Position numbers and translations under genes: made by a program. Shown piece by piece: positions 6,385-14,250 of a stretch of DNA of 14,250 nt. How positions within the stretch are numbered: the first letter of the stretch is position 1; the number at the start of each line of letters is the position of its first letter. This DNA is from CAYGZM01 sp964354365 (GTDB taxonomy: Bacteria > Planctomycetota > Phycisphaerae > Sedimentisphaerales > Anaerobacaceae). The notes below the pieces were generated by a model. It saw only the letters and a program-made list of their open reading frames with translations. It searched no databases and was not told where the DNA came from. Location of the stretch: the NCBI GenBank assembly GCA_964354365.1, contig CAYGZM010000098.1:1-14250 (forward strand), in the 5' to 3' direction.

Positions 6385-9300
6385 TTACTTGGCTGAGACT
6401 CTGACCTCGTCGATATAAACATCATCGTCATTGTCGCTGGCGTCACACGTGAAACGAATCTTCATGTTTGTCGGCAACGTGTAGCCGGGCTCGTTGATGT
6501 AAACAACCGGGTTGTAGAATGTGCCATTGCTGAAATCGGCGCCGCTCGCCCATGCCTTCACAGTGCGCCACGTGCTTCCATCGTAATACTGCAGCCAAAA
6601 ATCTTCCCCTGTTTCCATGCTTGCTGCGTAGAACCAGAACTCAACCTTTATCTGGGTATATCCGGGAGTGTGCACATCGACGCCGTTGGTGTGGAAGAAC
6701 GACGAGGCCGTTCCGCTGTTGTCCTGGACATCGGCTGCGCTACTGCCCTGATGGGCATACGCGCCGGCGGCATACAGGGAGCAATCACCGCCGCCGTCGG
6801 TATAGTTGCCCCACCCCGACTCGAAGTCATCATAGGTGAGTTCCGTCCATTCCGAAGCAGGATTGGTTGTCGCAGATTCTGCGGTTGCCGCAGCGGCCTG
6901 GTTCTGATTCGCCGACAAATCGCGTGCAGTGACGGTGTATGTGTATGTCGTATCAGGCGAGAGGCCCGTGTCCTCATACGAGGGGCTCGACTGCCAGCCG
7001 GAATCATGCCCGCCGCCGGCGGTGAGGCAGTCGAAGTAATACTCGACGCCGCTTGGGTCGAAAGCCGTCGTGGCTGTCATCGAAACCGACGTGCTGCTCG
7101 TTGCGTGCGGCGCCGCCGACCAGGTCATTGGATTCGGCGAAGGAGGACTGGTATCCGGACCGAAGCCCTGCGACCTTATGAACATCTGATCGATGGAAAT
7201 CGTATCGAGGCTGGTTCTGCCTTTCGTCCGGTCGGTGTCCTGCACGCGGATATAAACCGTCCCGCTCAGACTGCCGGGCAATGCGGCGTTCTGGAGCGTG
7301 TTGTCGTCGGCGGTCTTTGTCACAGTGAGCAGATTCGTGTAAGTCACGTTGTCCGTCGAGTATGCAAAGACAAAGTTGTCGCCTTCGCTGTTGGCTGTAT
7401 GGTGGGCCTCCACGTGGAGGGTCACGGCGCTTCCGCCTGTAACGTTGATCGTCCACTTGTGCTCAAGCACCGATCTGCCGGTGCTTGTGTTTCCCTGCCG
7501 AATCTCTCGGATTGCCTCGTAACTGTTGTCACTGGCTGCTGTCGTTGCGTAGCTGCCTGCTGTGATAGTCCCGCTGACGACAGTGTCGCTGTTGGCCGTA
7601 TCGTCAATTGCCGCCGGTCCCTCTTCGACGGTCACCACCACATTGTCGCTTCCCGCAGCCCCGGCGTTGTCCGTTACCATCAGTGTAATGGTGTGCACAC
7701 CGACGGCCAGGTCAACGCTGATACTCGCCCCGGTCCCAAGCGGAGTGGCGCCTTCCTTCCATTCGTATGCCGCGATAGTCCCGTCGGCGTCGGCACCCGA
7801 CCCGCTCAATGTAACGCTCTCGCTTCCACTGTGGTCGCTATCGGTTACGGTCTGGTCGGAGCCCGCGTTGGCCGTGGGAGCCTGGTTGGCGTTGACTGTC
7901 ACTATCACATCGTCGCTTCCCGTAGCTCCACCGTTGTCGGTCACCGTCAGCGTGATTATGTGCACGCCCAGAGTGAGGTCGGGTGCGATGGCGGCAGTGT
8001 CGCCCAGAACGTTCGCGCCTTCCTTCCACTCATAAGAGGCAATCGTCCCATCCGTATCCGAACCTGAACCGGTCAGCGTTACCATCTCGCTGCCTGTGCC
8101 GTCGCTGTCGGAGACCGTCTTGTCTGTGCCCGCGTTGGCCGTAGGAGCCTGATTGGCGTTGACTGTTACCATCACATCGTCGCTTCCCGTAGCTCCGCCG
8201 TTGTCGGTCACCGTCAGCGTGATTATGTGCACGCCCAGAGTGAGGTCGGGCGTAATAGTCTGGCCGCTCCCAAGCGGAGTAGTACCTTCCTTCCACTCAT
8301 AAGAGGCAATAGTCCCATCCGTATCCGAACCTGAACCGGTCAGCGTTACTATCTCCCTGCCCGTGCCGTCACTGTCGGAGACCGCCTGGTCAACTCCTGC
8401 GTTGGCCGTGGGAGCCTGGTTGGCGTTGACTGTCACCATCACATCGTCGCTTCCCGTAGCTCCACCGTTGTCGGTCACCGTCAGCGTGATTATGTGCACG
8501 CCCAGAGTGAGGTCGGGTGCGATGGCGGCGGTGTTGCCCAGAACGTTCGTGCCTTCCTTCCATTCATAAGAGGCGATAGTCCCATCCGTATCCGAACCTG
8601 AACCGGTCAAAGTCACTGTTTCGCTGCCTGTACCGTCGCTGTCGGAGACCGCCTGGTCAACTCCTGCGTTGGCTGTCGGAGCCTGGTTGGCGTTGACTGT
8701 CACTATCACATCGTCGCTTCCCGCAGCCCCGCCGTTATCGGTAACGGTGAGCGTAATCGTGTGCTCGCCCACAGCAAGGTCGGGAGTGATGGTGGCGGTA
8801 TTACCCAGAACGTTCGCGCCTTCCTTCCACGCGTAAGAATCGACCGTTCCGTCGGTGTCCGAACCGGAACCGACAAGTGTCACTACCTCACTGCCTGTGC
8901 TGTCGCCGTCGCTGAGCGTCTGATCCAGCCCGGCATCGGCGGTTGGGGCTTGATTAGCCTTCGTCGTGAACGTCCAGACATTGCCGCTGGTTGTCCCGCC
9001 CGGGCCGACTTCATCGACCGCCCAGTAGTATGTTGTTTCCAGAACCAGCGTCCCGGCGTTATACGTGTTTTCTGTCTGATTCACCGGTGTATTTACACGC
9101 GGGTCGGTATCCGTTCCAAAATAGACATCGTGCGAGGTCGCATCACTGCCTGCAGTCCAGCTTAGAACAACGTCGAGGCTGACATCCGATGATGGGCTGG
9201 GCGGGGCCGGATTGGTCGCCTGGCCGGGCACCGCATAAATCGTCGTGAAGCTCCAGACTGCGCCGGTTGTCGTGCCGCCGGGACCAACTTCATCAACGCG

Positions 9301-12300
9301 CCAGTAGTACGTCGTCCCGTTATCCAGCCCGCCGGGATCGCAGCTTGTCCCGGTCTGGCCCGCAGAGACCTGCGGCAGACTCACTGCTTCCGTACCCAAG
9401 TACACGTCGTGAGAGGCGGCGTTCGTACCGGCCATCCAGCTCAAGACCGCATCTACGCTTACATCCTCAAGAATGTCCGCCGGCGTTGGGCTGGTAGCCA
9501 GACCCGGCGCTGCTGCCGTTGTGAAGCTCCAGACTTCACCCGTAGTCGTGCCGCCGGGGCCAAGTTCGTCAATCGCCCAGTAGTACACGGTCGCCGCGCT
9601 GAGTATCCCCGGGTCGTATGTGCTTTCCGTCTGATTCACCGGCGTATTCGCCCGCGGGTCGGAACCGGTCCCGAAGTACACCTGGTGCGAAGTCGTGCCG
9701 CTGCCCGCCGTCCAGGTCAGGTCGGCGTCTTTGCCAACGCCGGTGGCCCCGTTGACAGGGCTTGGGGCACCGGCCTGAGTCGGCGCCGCTGCGGTTGTGA
9801 AACTCCAGACAGCGCCTGTAACCACGCCGCCGACCGAATCGCGTTCATCGATCTGCCAGTAATATGTTGTGCTCGGCAGCAATAATCCGGGGTCAAAGGT
9901 TGTGGCCGTCTGATTCTGCACAAATGTGGGCGGCTGGGCCGTGCCGAAATATACGTCGTGACTGACTGCGCCGCTCCCCGCCGTCCAGCTAAGATCGGCG
10001 TCAACGGCGACCTGCGTTACCCCATCCGCCGGGTTAGGATTGCCGGCAGGCTGGTTCTGGGGCGTGATGAGAGTCACGATCAGCTCAGGTCGGTAATCGA
10101 CAGTCGGGTGCTCGGCTGCTGCAATATGCCAGCCGTCGCCGCCGTTGGGCAACAGCGTCCACCCGTTGTTTATAATCGTTCCATCGACATACCCTTGTAC
10201 CGTGGCCGTCACGTTCAAATCGTTGTCACCTGCGCCGCTGGTTGAGGCGACGCCATCGTCCTCGGTGAGGGCAGCTTCGGAGTTGTCGGCTTGAATTCCA
10301 TTGCCGCCGAAAGAGTTCGCCCAGGTTACTCCCGTGGCAGTCCACGACTGGAGCAGACGGTGCAATTTACCGCCGTTGCTGGCATCCATCGTGCGAAGCC
10401 GCAACGTCGCCGAGAGGATTGTCGAACCGGCAGGAATCTGGCCGGGGCTGCCGCCGACGATATCGTCGAAACGCAGAAGCACGTGGGATGCTCCCGCGGG
10501 GCTGCCGGTGGACGTATCGGCGTTGTACTGGTACTGGTAGCCGCTGTCGAAGTTGACGGCGCTGTTGGCGTAGTTCGTCGTCGGGGTTGGGTAACGTATC
10601 ATAGTATCAACCATCCCCGTATAGCCGTTGACGCCCTGCTGGAACGTAAGTGGCGCCGGCGGGGCGGTCGTAAAGCTCCAGACGTTCCCGTATGTTACCC
10701 CTCCCACGGAATTGTGTTCATCTATCACCCAGTAATACGTCGCATCCAACTGCAGCAGACCGGGGTCGTAGGCGGTTCCTGCCTGCTGAGAGACCAGCGT
10801 CAGATTGCCGGCATCCGTCCCGAAGTAAACGTCGTGACTAACGGCATCGACGCCGGCGCTCCAGCTAAAGTCCGTGTTTGTACTCACGTTGGTTGCTCCG
10901 TCCGCCGGACTCGGATTGCTGGCCTTAGGCGAACCGGTCGTGAAGCTCCAAACCGGCCCCGGTGTCGTCCCGACAGTATCATCGGTAACCGTTACGTACC
11001 ACTCATATTGAGTCTCGATTCCAAGACCCGGCCATGACAATGTGGTGCTCGTGTCACTCGGCACGTTGCTGTTAGTGCCGATAGGCAGGAATTCATATCC
11101 CGTCATCGGGAAATCCAGGGCAAACTGGCTGCTCGCATCTGCCTCGTACGCATCCAGCCACGTTGAGTATGTTTTGACATAGACCTTATCCTCGTCTGGC
11201 TCGAACCGCATTATCCGCAGCCAGCCGTTGCCGCCGTTCGCCCGGTCTTGGTAGTCGGCCATCATCTCGTGAACCAGACGCCCATCGACGGTCGTAGTCT
11301 TGGCGTATTCACCACTGAAGTGCCCGCACAGCACAAAATAGACGTTGTTGTTCCCCACAACCAAGTCCCTGATGTATTGCGTGCTGCCCCATTTGCCGGT
11401 GTAGTTGCCGCCTGTATCTATATAGCCGTGTGTGGTGATTATAGCCTTACGGCTCGAATTGGCCTTTAACACACCGTCCGCCCAGGCGATAACCGCAGGA
11501 GTCGGGTAGTCTTCAAGGTGCAGGACGATATAGTCGTCGCCGCCAGCCGAGAAGAGCTGGTAGTTATTGGAGTTCCCATTCGGGTCCGGCGCTGCAGGGT
11601 AGTGCCCACCATACCACGGTTCACTTTCGTACCTTGCATAAGGGAAGGTCTGGTTGAAATATGTGCTGATTGTATCGTACATCGGGTCAGCCGGGTCCTC
11701 GTACTTGTCGTGATTGCCGACAGCCAGCCCGTACGGAACGACGCCGTCCAGCAGGCTGATACTTTCGTTGGCGTAGCCCCACTCGGTCGTACTGTTCCAG
11801 GTATCGGCTACGTCGCCCTCGTGTGTCATGAAAACGATGTTCTCTGACACGGCGTTATCGACAATCCACTGCGTCTGGCTCGTGAATATCTGCGGATAAG
11901 CCCCGTTCAAAACGTACTTCTGGGTGTCCGGCAGCACTACTATCGTGAATGAAGGATTCTCGCGCCCGAAGAAGGTCACATCCAGTGAATCTCCGGTGCT
12001 GTCCGGGTCGTGGACTATCACTTCCAGGTTCGGTGATATTGATACGCTGACTGCGTCGTATCCCGGATTGACCAGTTCTATCGGCTCATCGCTCACAACC
12101 ACGCCAAACATATCCGTATTGTCCATCACCCCTGAAATCAGCTCTGCGTTCGCGCCCCACGCATATACCGGGACATTTGCAGCCGTATGTCCCCCCGCAC
12201 CACCCCACGTGACGCCGGGCAGAACGCCCGCCCCGTTGTTGGCTGTAACCGTCAGCCCTCCGGTCTCATGGTCGGCGGCGACGAGTACCAGCGTGTCGTT

Positions 12301-13161
12301 GCGGCTTGCCGCCCAGTTGATTGCTACTTGCACAGCGTCAGCAAACTCACTCACTTCAGGTATGGTGCGCGCAAGGTCGCTACTATGACAGGCGTGGTCG
12401 ATATTTCCTCCTTCAACCATCAAGAAGAAGCCGTCGGTGTCATTGTCTAAAATACTCAGAGCAGTAGCGGTCATCTCAGATAAATGCGGCTGATTTTCAA
12501 GACCATCGAATTCATAACGCATTTGGCCGCTGCCGAACTGCCCGGAGACCTTAGTCACACTTTCCGTATTCAAAGCCAGCATACTTGCGCGGTCTGTCAC
12601 CACAGTATATCCTGCTGAGGCGAACTCACTGGTGGTCATTCCATTTCCGCCGCCGCCTAAAAGAACGTTAGGCTGGTTTTGATTCAGGTAATCGCCGGCA
12701 ATCTGAGAAGTATTGCTGCGGGTTGGCTCATGTGCCCCGAAGGCCGCCGGAGTGGCGTCTGTTAAGTATGAAGTGCTTACAAGTCCGGTGCTTTTGCCAA
12801 GTGACTTGTAGTATTCCAGCAGCGTCCCTAACTCGCTGCCGTCCCCCGGATAGGCCATGCTGATTACGCCGTTGTTGACCTTGAAACCTGTTGCCAGCGC
12901 AGTTGCCGCTGCCGCCGAATCAGTTATGCTCGCGTTGGCCGAGTACGTTGTCAGCTTTCCCTGGTATGGAAACGACTCGAACGACAGCGTTCCGGGCGCT
13001 CCGTAGGCATATATCCCGGCCGCCTTGACCTGCTCCGGTCCCATCCCATCTCCGATAAGGAAGATGACGTTCTTCGGCTTCGCCTGCAAAACGCCCGCGC
13101 AGCCGAGTACCCCCACGATGATAATCAGTAAGAATCTCTTCCAGTAATTCAGCCGCACCAT
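6385..13161 (-). CDS. Giant exported dual phosphatase: alkaline phosphatase + metallophosphoesterase + adhesive modules (2258 aa)
   Basis: The signal peptide is residues 1 to about 27 (cleavage after LQA; a VLGC at 18-21 leaves a lipoprotein option). Residues about 29-355 are an alkaline phosphatase with its key residues: Asp38 (IGDGMG), nucleophile Ser82 (TDSAAAATA), Glu250/Asp255/His259 (VEGGNIDHACH), Asp297/His298 (ADHETGG) and His325 (GHTAANVP). Residues about 402-690 are a calcineurin-like metallophosphoesterase: Asp412 (LPDTQ), Asp450 (GDVAD), Asn483/His484 (GNHD), His578 and His614 (GH). Then follow an FN3-like piece (692-742), an Ig/FN3-like module (746-832), a DNRLRE domain (838-1032), four more such modules (1037-1400), five 89-residue PKD-like repeats (1403-1847), a beta-sandwich (1850-1998), FN3 (2003-2100) and an acidic C-terminal jelly-roll/MAM-like domain (2105-2258). 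No sorting signal is seen at the C-terminus. It probably releases phosphate outside the cell while bound to polymers. The start is set by AAAGGAGG; a longer frame from 13215 is less likely. Confidence 0.9.
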   Translation of the reverse strand: MVRLNYWKRFLLIIIVGVLGCAGVLQAKPKNVIFLIGDGMGPEQVKAAGIYAYGAPGTLSFESFPYQGKLTTYSANASITDSAAAATALATGFKVNNGVISMAYPGDGSELGTLLEYYKSLGKSTGLVSTSYLTDATPAAFGAHEPTRSNTSQIAGDYLNQNQPNVLLGGGGNGMTTSEFASAGYTVVTDRASMLALNTESVTKVSGQFGSGQMRYEFDGLENQPHLSEMTATALSILDNDTDGFFLMVEGGNIDHACHSSDLARTIPEVSEFADAVQVAINWAASRNDTLVLVAADHETGGLTVTANNGAGVLPGVTWGGAGGHTAANVPVYAWGANAELISGVMDNTDMFGVVVSDEPIELVNPGYDAVSVSISPNLEVIVHDPDSTGDSLDVTFFGRENPSFTIVVLPDTQKYVLNGAYPQIFTSQTQWIVDNAVSENIVFMTHEGDVADTWNSTTEWGYANESISLLDGVVPYGLAVGNHDKYEDPADPMYDTISTYFNQTFPYARYESEPWYGGHYPAAPDPNGNSNNYQLFSAGGDDYIVLHLEDYPTPAVIAWADGVLKANSSRKAIITTHGYIDTGGNYTGKWGSTQYIRDLVVGNNNVYFVLCGHFSGEYAKTTTVDGRLVHEMMADYQDRANGGNGWLRIMRFEPDEDKVYVKTYSTWLDAYEADASSQFALDFPMTGYEFLPIGTNSNVPSDTSTTLSWPGLGIETQYEWYVTVTDDTVGTTPGPVWSFTTGSPKASNPSPADGATNVSTNTDFSWSAGVDAVSHDVYFGTDAGNLTLVSQQAGTAYDPGLLQLDATYYWVIDEHNSVGGVTYGNVWSFTTAPPAPLTFQQGVNGYTGMVDTMIRYPTPTTNYANSAVNFDSGYQYQYNADTSTGSPAGASHVLLRFDDIVGGSPGQIPAGSTILSATLRLRTMDASNGGKLHRLLQSWTATGVTWANSFGGNGIQADNSEAALTEDDGVASTSGAGDNDLNVTATVQGYVDGTIINNGWTLLPNGGDGWHIAAAEHPTVDYRPELIVTLITPQNQPAGNPNPADGVTQVAVDADLSWTAGSGAVSHDVYFGTAQPPTFVQNQTATTFDPGLLLPSTTYYWQIDERDSVGGVVTGAVWSFTTAAAPTQAGAPSPVNGATGVGKDADLTWTAGSGTTSHQVYFGTGSDPRANTPVNQTESTYDPGILSAATVYYWAIDELGPGGTTTGEVWSFTTAAAPGLATSPTPADILEDVSVDAVLSWMAGTNAASHDVYLGTEAVSLPQVSAGQTGTSCDPGGLDNGTTYYWRVDEVGPGGTTTGAVWSFTTIYAVPGQATNPAPPSPSSDVSLDVVLSWTAGSDATSHDVYFGTDTDPRVNTPVNQTENTYNAGTLVLETTYYWAVDEVGPGGTTSGNVWTFTTKANQAPTADAGLDQTLSDGDSTGSEVVTLVGSGSDTDGTVDSYAWKEGANVLGNTATITPDLAVGEHTITLTVTDNGGAAGSDDVIVTVNANQAPTANAGVDQAVSDSDGTGSETVTLTGSGSDTDGTIASYEWKEGTNVLGNTAAIAPDLTLGVHIITLTVTDNGGATGSDDVMVTVNANQAPTANAGVDQAVSDSDGTGREIVTLTGSGSDTDGTIASYEWKEGTTPLGSGQTITPDLTLGVHIITLTVTDNGGATGSDDVMVTVNANQAPTANAGTDKTVSDSDGTGSEMVTLTGSGSDTDGTIASYEWKEGANVLGDTAAIAPDLTLGVHIITLTVTDNGGATGSDDVIVTVNANQAPTANAGSDQTVTDSDHSGSESVTLSGSGADADGTIAAYEWKEGATPLGTGASISVDLAVGVHTITLMVTDNAGAAGSDNVVVTVEEGPAAIDDTANSDTVVSGTITAGSYATTAASDNSYEAIREIRQGNTSTGRSVLEHKWTINVTGGSAVTLHVEAHHTANSEGDNFVFAYSTDNVTYTNLLTVTKTADDNTLQNAALPGSLSGTVYIRVQDTDRTKGRTSLDTISIDQMFIRSQGFGPDTSPPSPNPMTWSAAPHATSSTSVSMTATTAFDPSGVEYYFDCLTAGGGHDSGWQSSPSYEDTGLSPDTTYTYTVTARDLSANQNQAAAATAESATTNPASEWTELTYDDFESGWGNYTDGGGDCSLYAAGAYAHQGSSAADVQDNSGTASSFFHTNGVDVHTPGYTQIKVEFWFYAASMETGEDFWLQYYDGSTWRTVKAWASGADFSNGTFYNPVVYINEPGYTLPTNMKIRFTCDASDNDDDVYIDEVRVSAK
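7621..8955 (-). repeat. Five tandem 267-bp repeats encoding PKD-like domains
   Basis: Within the giant phosphatase gene, units beginning NQAPTA start at exactly 267-bp steps (8955, 8688, 8421, 8154 and 7887 on the minus strand), giving five 89-residue PKD/K319-like domains with SGSDTDGTIASYEWKEG-type cores and DNGGATGSDDV ends. The three middle units are almost identical in DNA, while the first and last are clearly diverged. Units 2 and 4 share an exact run of 92 bases. This points to recent duplication or gene conversion at the centre of the array. Confidence 0.92.
8962..10053 (-). repeat. Four tandem Ig/FN3-like modules within the giant phosphatase
   Basis: Four successive modules of about 90 residues each carry an LSWTAG core, a SHDVYFGT strand, a TYYWAVDE strand and end with VWSFTT. 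A fifth copy stands apart at 10666-10926, separated by the DNRLRE domain. Spacer motifs such as GPGGTTTG recur in the last three. DNA identity is lower than in the PKD array, so this duplication is older. Confidence 0.85.
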
Positions 13162-13324
13162 TTCTCCGGCCTCCTTTCTATTTCGGGATAGACTCGGAAT
13201 CGAGCTTCTGCGCAAACTCCGTGACTACTTCCGAAAACCAGTGACATTGATTCCTTGAAATCTTCTTCACATAAGCTACTCTTTACTTAGCGCAAATCTC
13301 AAGGACGAAACAAAACTAAACTAT
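13162..13324. other. Leader and probable promoter region of the phosphatase gene
   Basis: This is the upstream region of the minus-strand phosphatase gene. It contains the ribosome-binding site and AT-rich sequence further out, but I cannot identify a confident -35/-10 pair. A single TGTCAC occurs; that is not enough to call a Pho box. Confidence 0.4.
13170..13177 (-). promoter_or_regulatory. Ribosome-binding site fixing the phosphatase start
   Basis: AAAGGAGG on the minus strand lies eight bases before ATG at 13161-13159. This start places a basic N-terminus (MVRLNYWKR) directly before the hydrophobic core of the signal peptide; the longer frame from 13215 would add 18 residues and bury this site. 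Confidence 0.85.
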
Positions 13325-13400
13325 GTTACCACTTTCTGTTTCAGAGGTCTATCGTGGTAACTACGGGATTTCGCAAAAAAAACTCCTGTTTTTTGCGAAA
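13325..13400. repeat. Two adjacent perfect inverted repeats upstream of the phosphatase gene
   Basis: GTTACCAC (13325-13332) pairs with GTGGTAAC (13354-13361) around a 21-nt loop. Immediately beyond, TTTCGCAAAAAA (13369-13380) pairs perfectly over 12 bp with TTTTTTGCGAAA (13389-13400) around AACTCCTG. The second is AT-rich and has no downstream T-run on either strand, so it is not a typical terminator; it may be an operator or a cruciform. It ends about 164 bases or more upstream of the phosphatase ATG. Confidence 0.65.
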
Positions 13401-13737
13401 AAACGAGGATTGAGCAAAAACCACAAGATTTCTTTAATAAGAGTGCAGCAGTCCAGCTTTTGGCCAGCACGCACCTATTGCTGTCATTATTGGTCGTGGG
13501 TTTGGCCGGGCGCCTGATAGCTCATTCGAAGAAGGTACCTGTCCGGATACTCAGGCTGTTGATGCGCGACTGGGTCAGGTAGTGACATTCGAACGTCCGA
13601 TGCCATCGACCAAGCCGGTGAGCTTCGTATCTGACGCCAGGTCGAGGCAGCAATGCGACAGAAAAGGAACTTCGGCCAATGGTTGCCGGCGAGCACTTGG
13701 AGTGACTGTCACCTCCGCCGCCGCTTATAAAAAAACA
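13401..13737. other. Intergenic region without a recognisable gene
   Basis: The plus strand stays open for about 120 codons from near 13439 to 13797 but has no upstream ATG, no ribosome-binding site and no known motif. Minus-strand frames 13487-13696 and 13522-13776 are likewise unconvincing, and the latter runs through a terminator hairpin. GCAATGCGACAGAAA (13650-13664) also occurs at 326-340. The composition is more GC-rich than its flanks, so a decayed gene is possible but I cannot name one. Confidence 0.4.
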
Positions 13738-13771
13738 GGCGACAGCACCGTCTGTAACGGACACTGTCGCC
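13731..13771 (-). terminator. Strong orphan rho-independent terminator
   Basis: On the minus strand GGCGACAG pairs perfectly with CTGTCGCC (13764-13771 and 13738-13745), with a smaller CCGT/ACGG stem in the loop, and is followed by TGTTTTTTTAT. This is a textbook terminator for leftward transcription, but no protein-coding gene is visible between it and the right end of the window. Confidence 0.8.
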
Positions 13772-14006
13772 ACCATTCCTCCATGAATTGTTCATAGTTT
13801 ACCACACTGTGCGGAAGAAGTCTATTCTCCAGTTGCGATTTATTGAATTTTTTCTTCTCGGCAGAGTCTTTAGCGATTTACTCATTTTCGCTTGCAGTGC
13901 GCGTGCAGCAGCCGTATGCTAAAATGGGCAAGATAGAATTGCGTCGATGTGTTAAACTGCAAAGGTGATGTCCACTGGCTCGCTTCTCCTCAGCGAGAAT
14001 AGTCTC
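13772..14006. other. Non-coding stretch before the palindromic element
   Basis: No open frame with a ribosome-binding site is visible. The 79-codon minus-strand frame 13878-14117 owes much of its length to reading through a palindromic repeat. If the terminator at 13731-13771 serves a local transcript, a small RNA could be encoded here, but I see no recognised RNA family. Confidence 0.4.
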
Positions 14007-14221
14007 AAGGCTTCTGCAAAATTTCAGGTTAGGCCTGCTTAGAAAAGAAAAAATCGTTCCTTCGACTTCGCTCAGGATGGTGAGCCTGTCGAACCATTGT
14101 TGATTTTTTCTTTTCAACGGTAATGTATTGTCTCGTAATCGCTTAGGTAATTATTGAAGAAAATCATAAAAGAGATTTTCTTCAACAATATAGGTCTAAC
14201 CTGCAATTTTGCAGAACTCAT
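14007..14221. mobile_element. Composite palindromic (MITE-like) element with 25-bp terminal inverted repeats and an 11-bp flanking direct repeat
   Basis: The arms at 14012-14036 (TTCTGCAAAATTTCAGGTTA, then GGCCT) and 14192-14216 are inverted copies matching at 23 of 25 positions. AGAATAGTCTC occurs on both sides (13996-14006 and 14222-14232), each copy five bases from its arm, which would fit a target-site duplication. Two hairpins lie inside: a perfect 14-bp stem GAAAAGAAAAAATC/GATTTTTTCTTTTC (14042-14055 and 14102-14115) enclosing a TTCGACTTCGCTCAGGATGG-type repeat, and a 15-bp stem with one mismatch (14151-14165 and 14174-14188). It has no coding capacity, so it would need a transposase in trans. 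Calling it mobile is inference. Confidence 0.6.
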
Positions 14222-14250
14222 AGAATAGTCTCCCGCGCACTCCTTCTTCT

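Noticed and set aside
6670..8067. 465-codon plus-strand open frame
   Set aside because: It is antisense to the C-terminal modules and PKD-like repeats of the giant phosphatase; its internal repetition mirrors the repeats on the coding strand.
13201..13320. Pho box upstream of the phosphatase gene
   Set aside because: Only a single TGTCAC-like word is present; the expected pair of direct repeats is absent.
13709..13795. 28-codon minus-strand frame running through the terminator
   Set aside because: It consists mostly of the terminator stem, loop and T-run; translation of a terminator hairpin is a poor gene candidate.
14042..14115. Possible CRISPR or tRNA signal because of repeated hairpins and a GTTCGA-like word
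   Set aside because: There are no regularly spaced identical repeats with unique spacers, and no cloverleaf with acceptor and anticodon arms can be drawn.
13878..14117. 79-codon minus-strand frame
   Set aside because: Its N-terminal third is a translation of the dispersed palindrome at 14042-14115 and it lacks a ribosome-binding site.

Overview
The window looks like a bacterial chromosome segment, most likely from a planctomycete of the Phycisphaerae/Sedimentisphaerales type. That assignment is an inference. It rests on very large secreted modular proteins, on Ig-like modules of the 'SHDVYFGT...TYYWAVDE...VWSFTT' type that I associate with that group, on strong GGAGG ribosome-binding sites, on a sialidase-like propeller and a DUF362/SMP-30 protein, and on hairpin-rich dispersed repeats between genes.

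Layout. Bases 1-33 encode what looks like the last residues of a broken GGDEF (diguanylate cyclase) domain. Bases 34-487 hold no convincing gene. An AT-rich orphan gene for a small two-TM protein (488-1075, +) is followed four bases after its stop by a nested palindromic element (1079-1230) and a second hairpin repeat (1231-1279). These lie between convergent genes. On the minus strand, two chimeric genes 51 bp apart form a probable operon. The first (5811 to 3361) encodes a membrane-anchored DUF362 + SMP-30/gluconolactonase protein. The second (3309 to 1303, GTG start) encodes an exported sialidase-like propeller joined to a right-handed beta-helix. Upstream are a doubtful small ORF, a two-hairpin repeat (6137-6210) and a rho-independent terminator (6300-6330). 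That terminator ends the dominant gene of the window (13161 to 6385, minus strand, 2258 residues), an exported protein with an alkaline phosphatase domain, a calcineurin-like metallophosphoesterase, a DNRLRE domain, five Ig/FN3-like modules, five exactly 89-residue PKD-like repeats and three further C-terminal beta-sandwich modules. Bases 13162-14250 contain no convincing gene. They hold two inverted repeats upstream of the phosphatase gene, a strong orphan minus-strand terminator (13738-13771), and a composite palindromic element (about 14007-14221) with 25-bp terminal inverted repeats, two internal hairpins and an 11-bp flanking direct repeat.

How the parts fit. The three large minus-strand genes encode an exported or membrane-anchored hydrolase set: phosphate release from organic phosphates or phosphorylated glycans (two phosphatase domains on one adhesive stalk), lactone/sugar-acid handling (SMP-30), and glycan binding or cleavage (sialidase fold plus beta-helix). 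A role in breaking down extracellular polymers is reasonable but not shown. The most notable items are the dual-phosphatase giant with its mosaic 267-bp repeats, the operon of two domain chimeras, and the family of palindromic repeats, two copies of which show a compensatory base-pair change.
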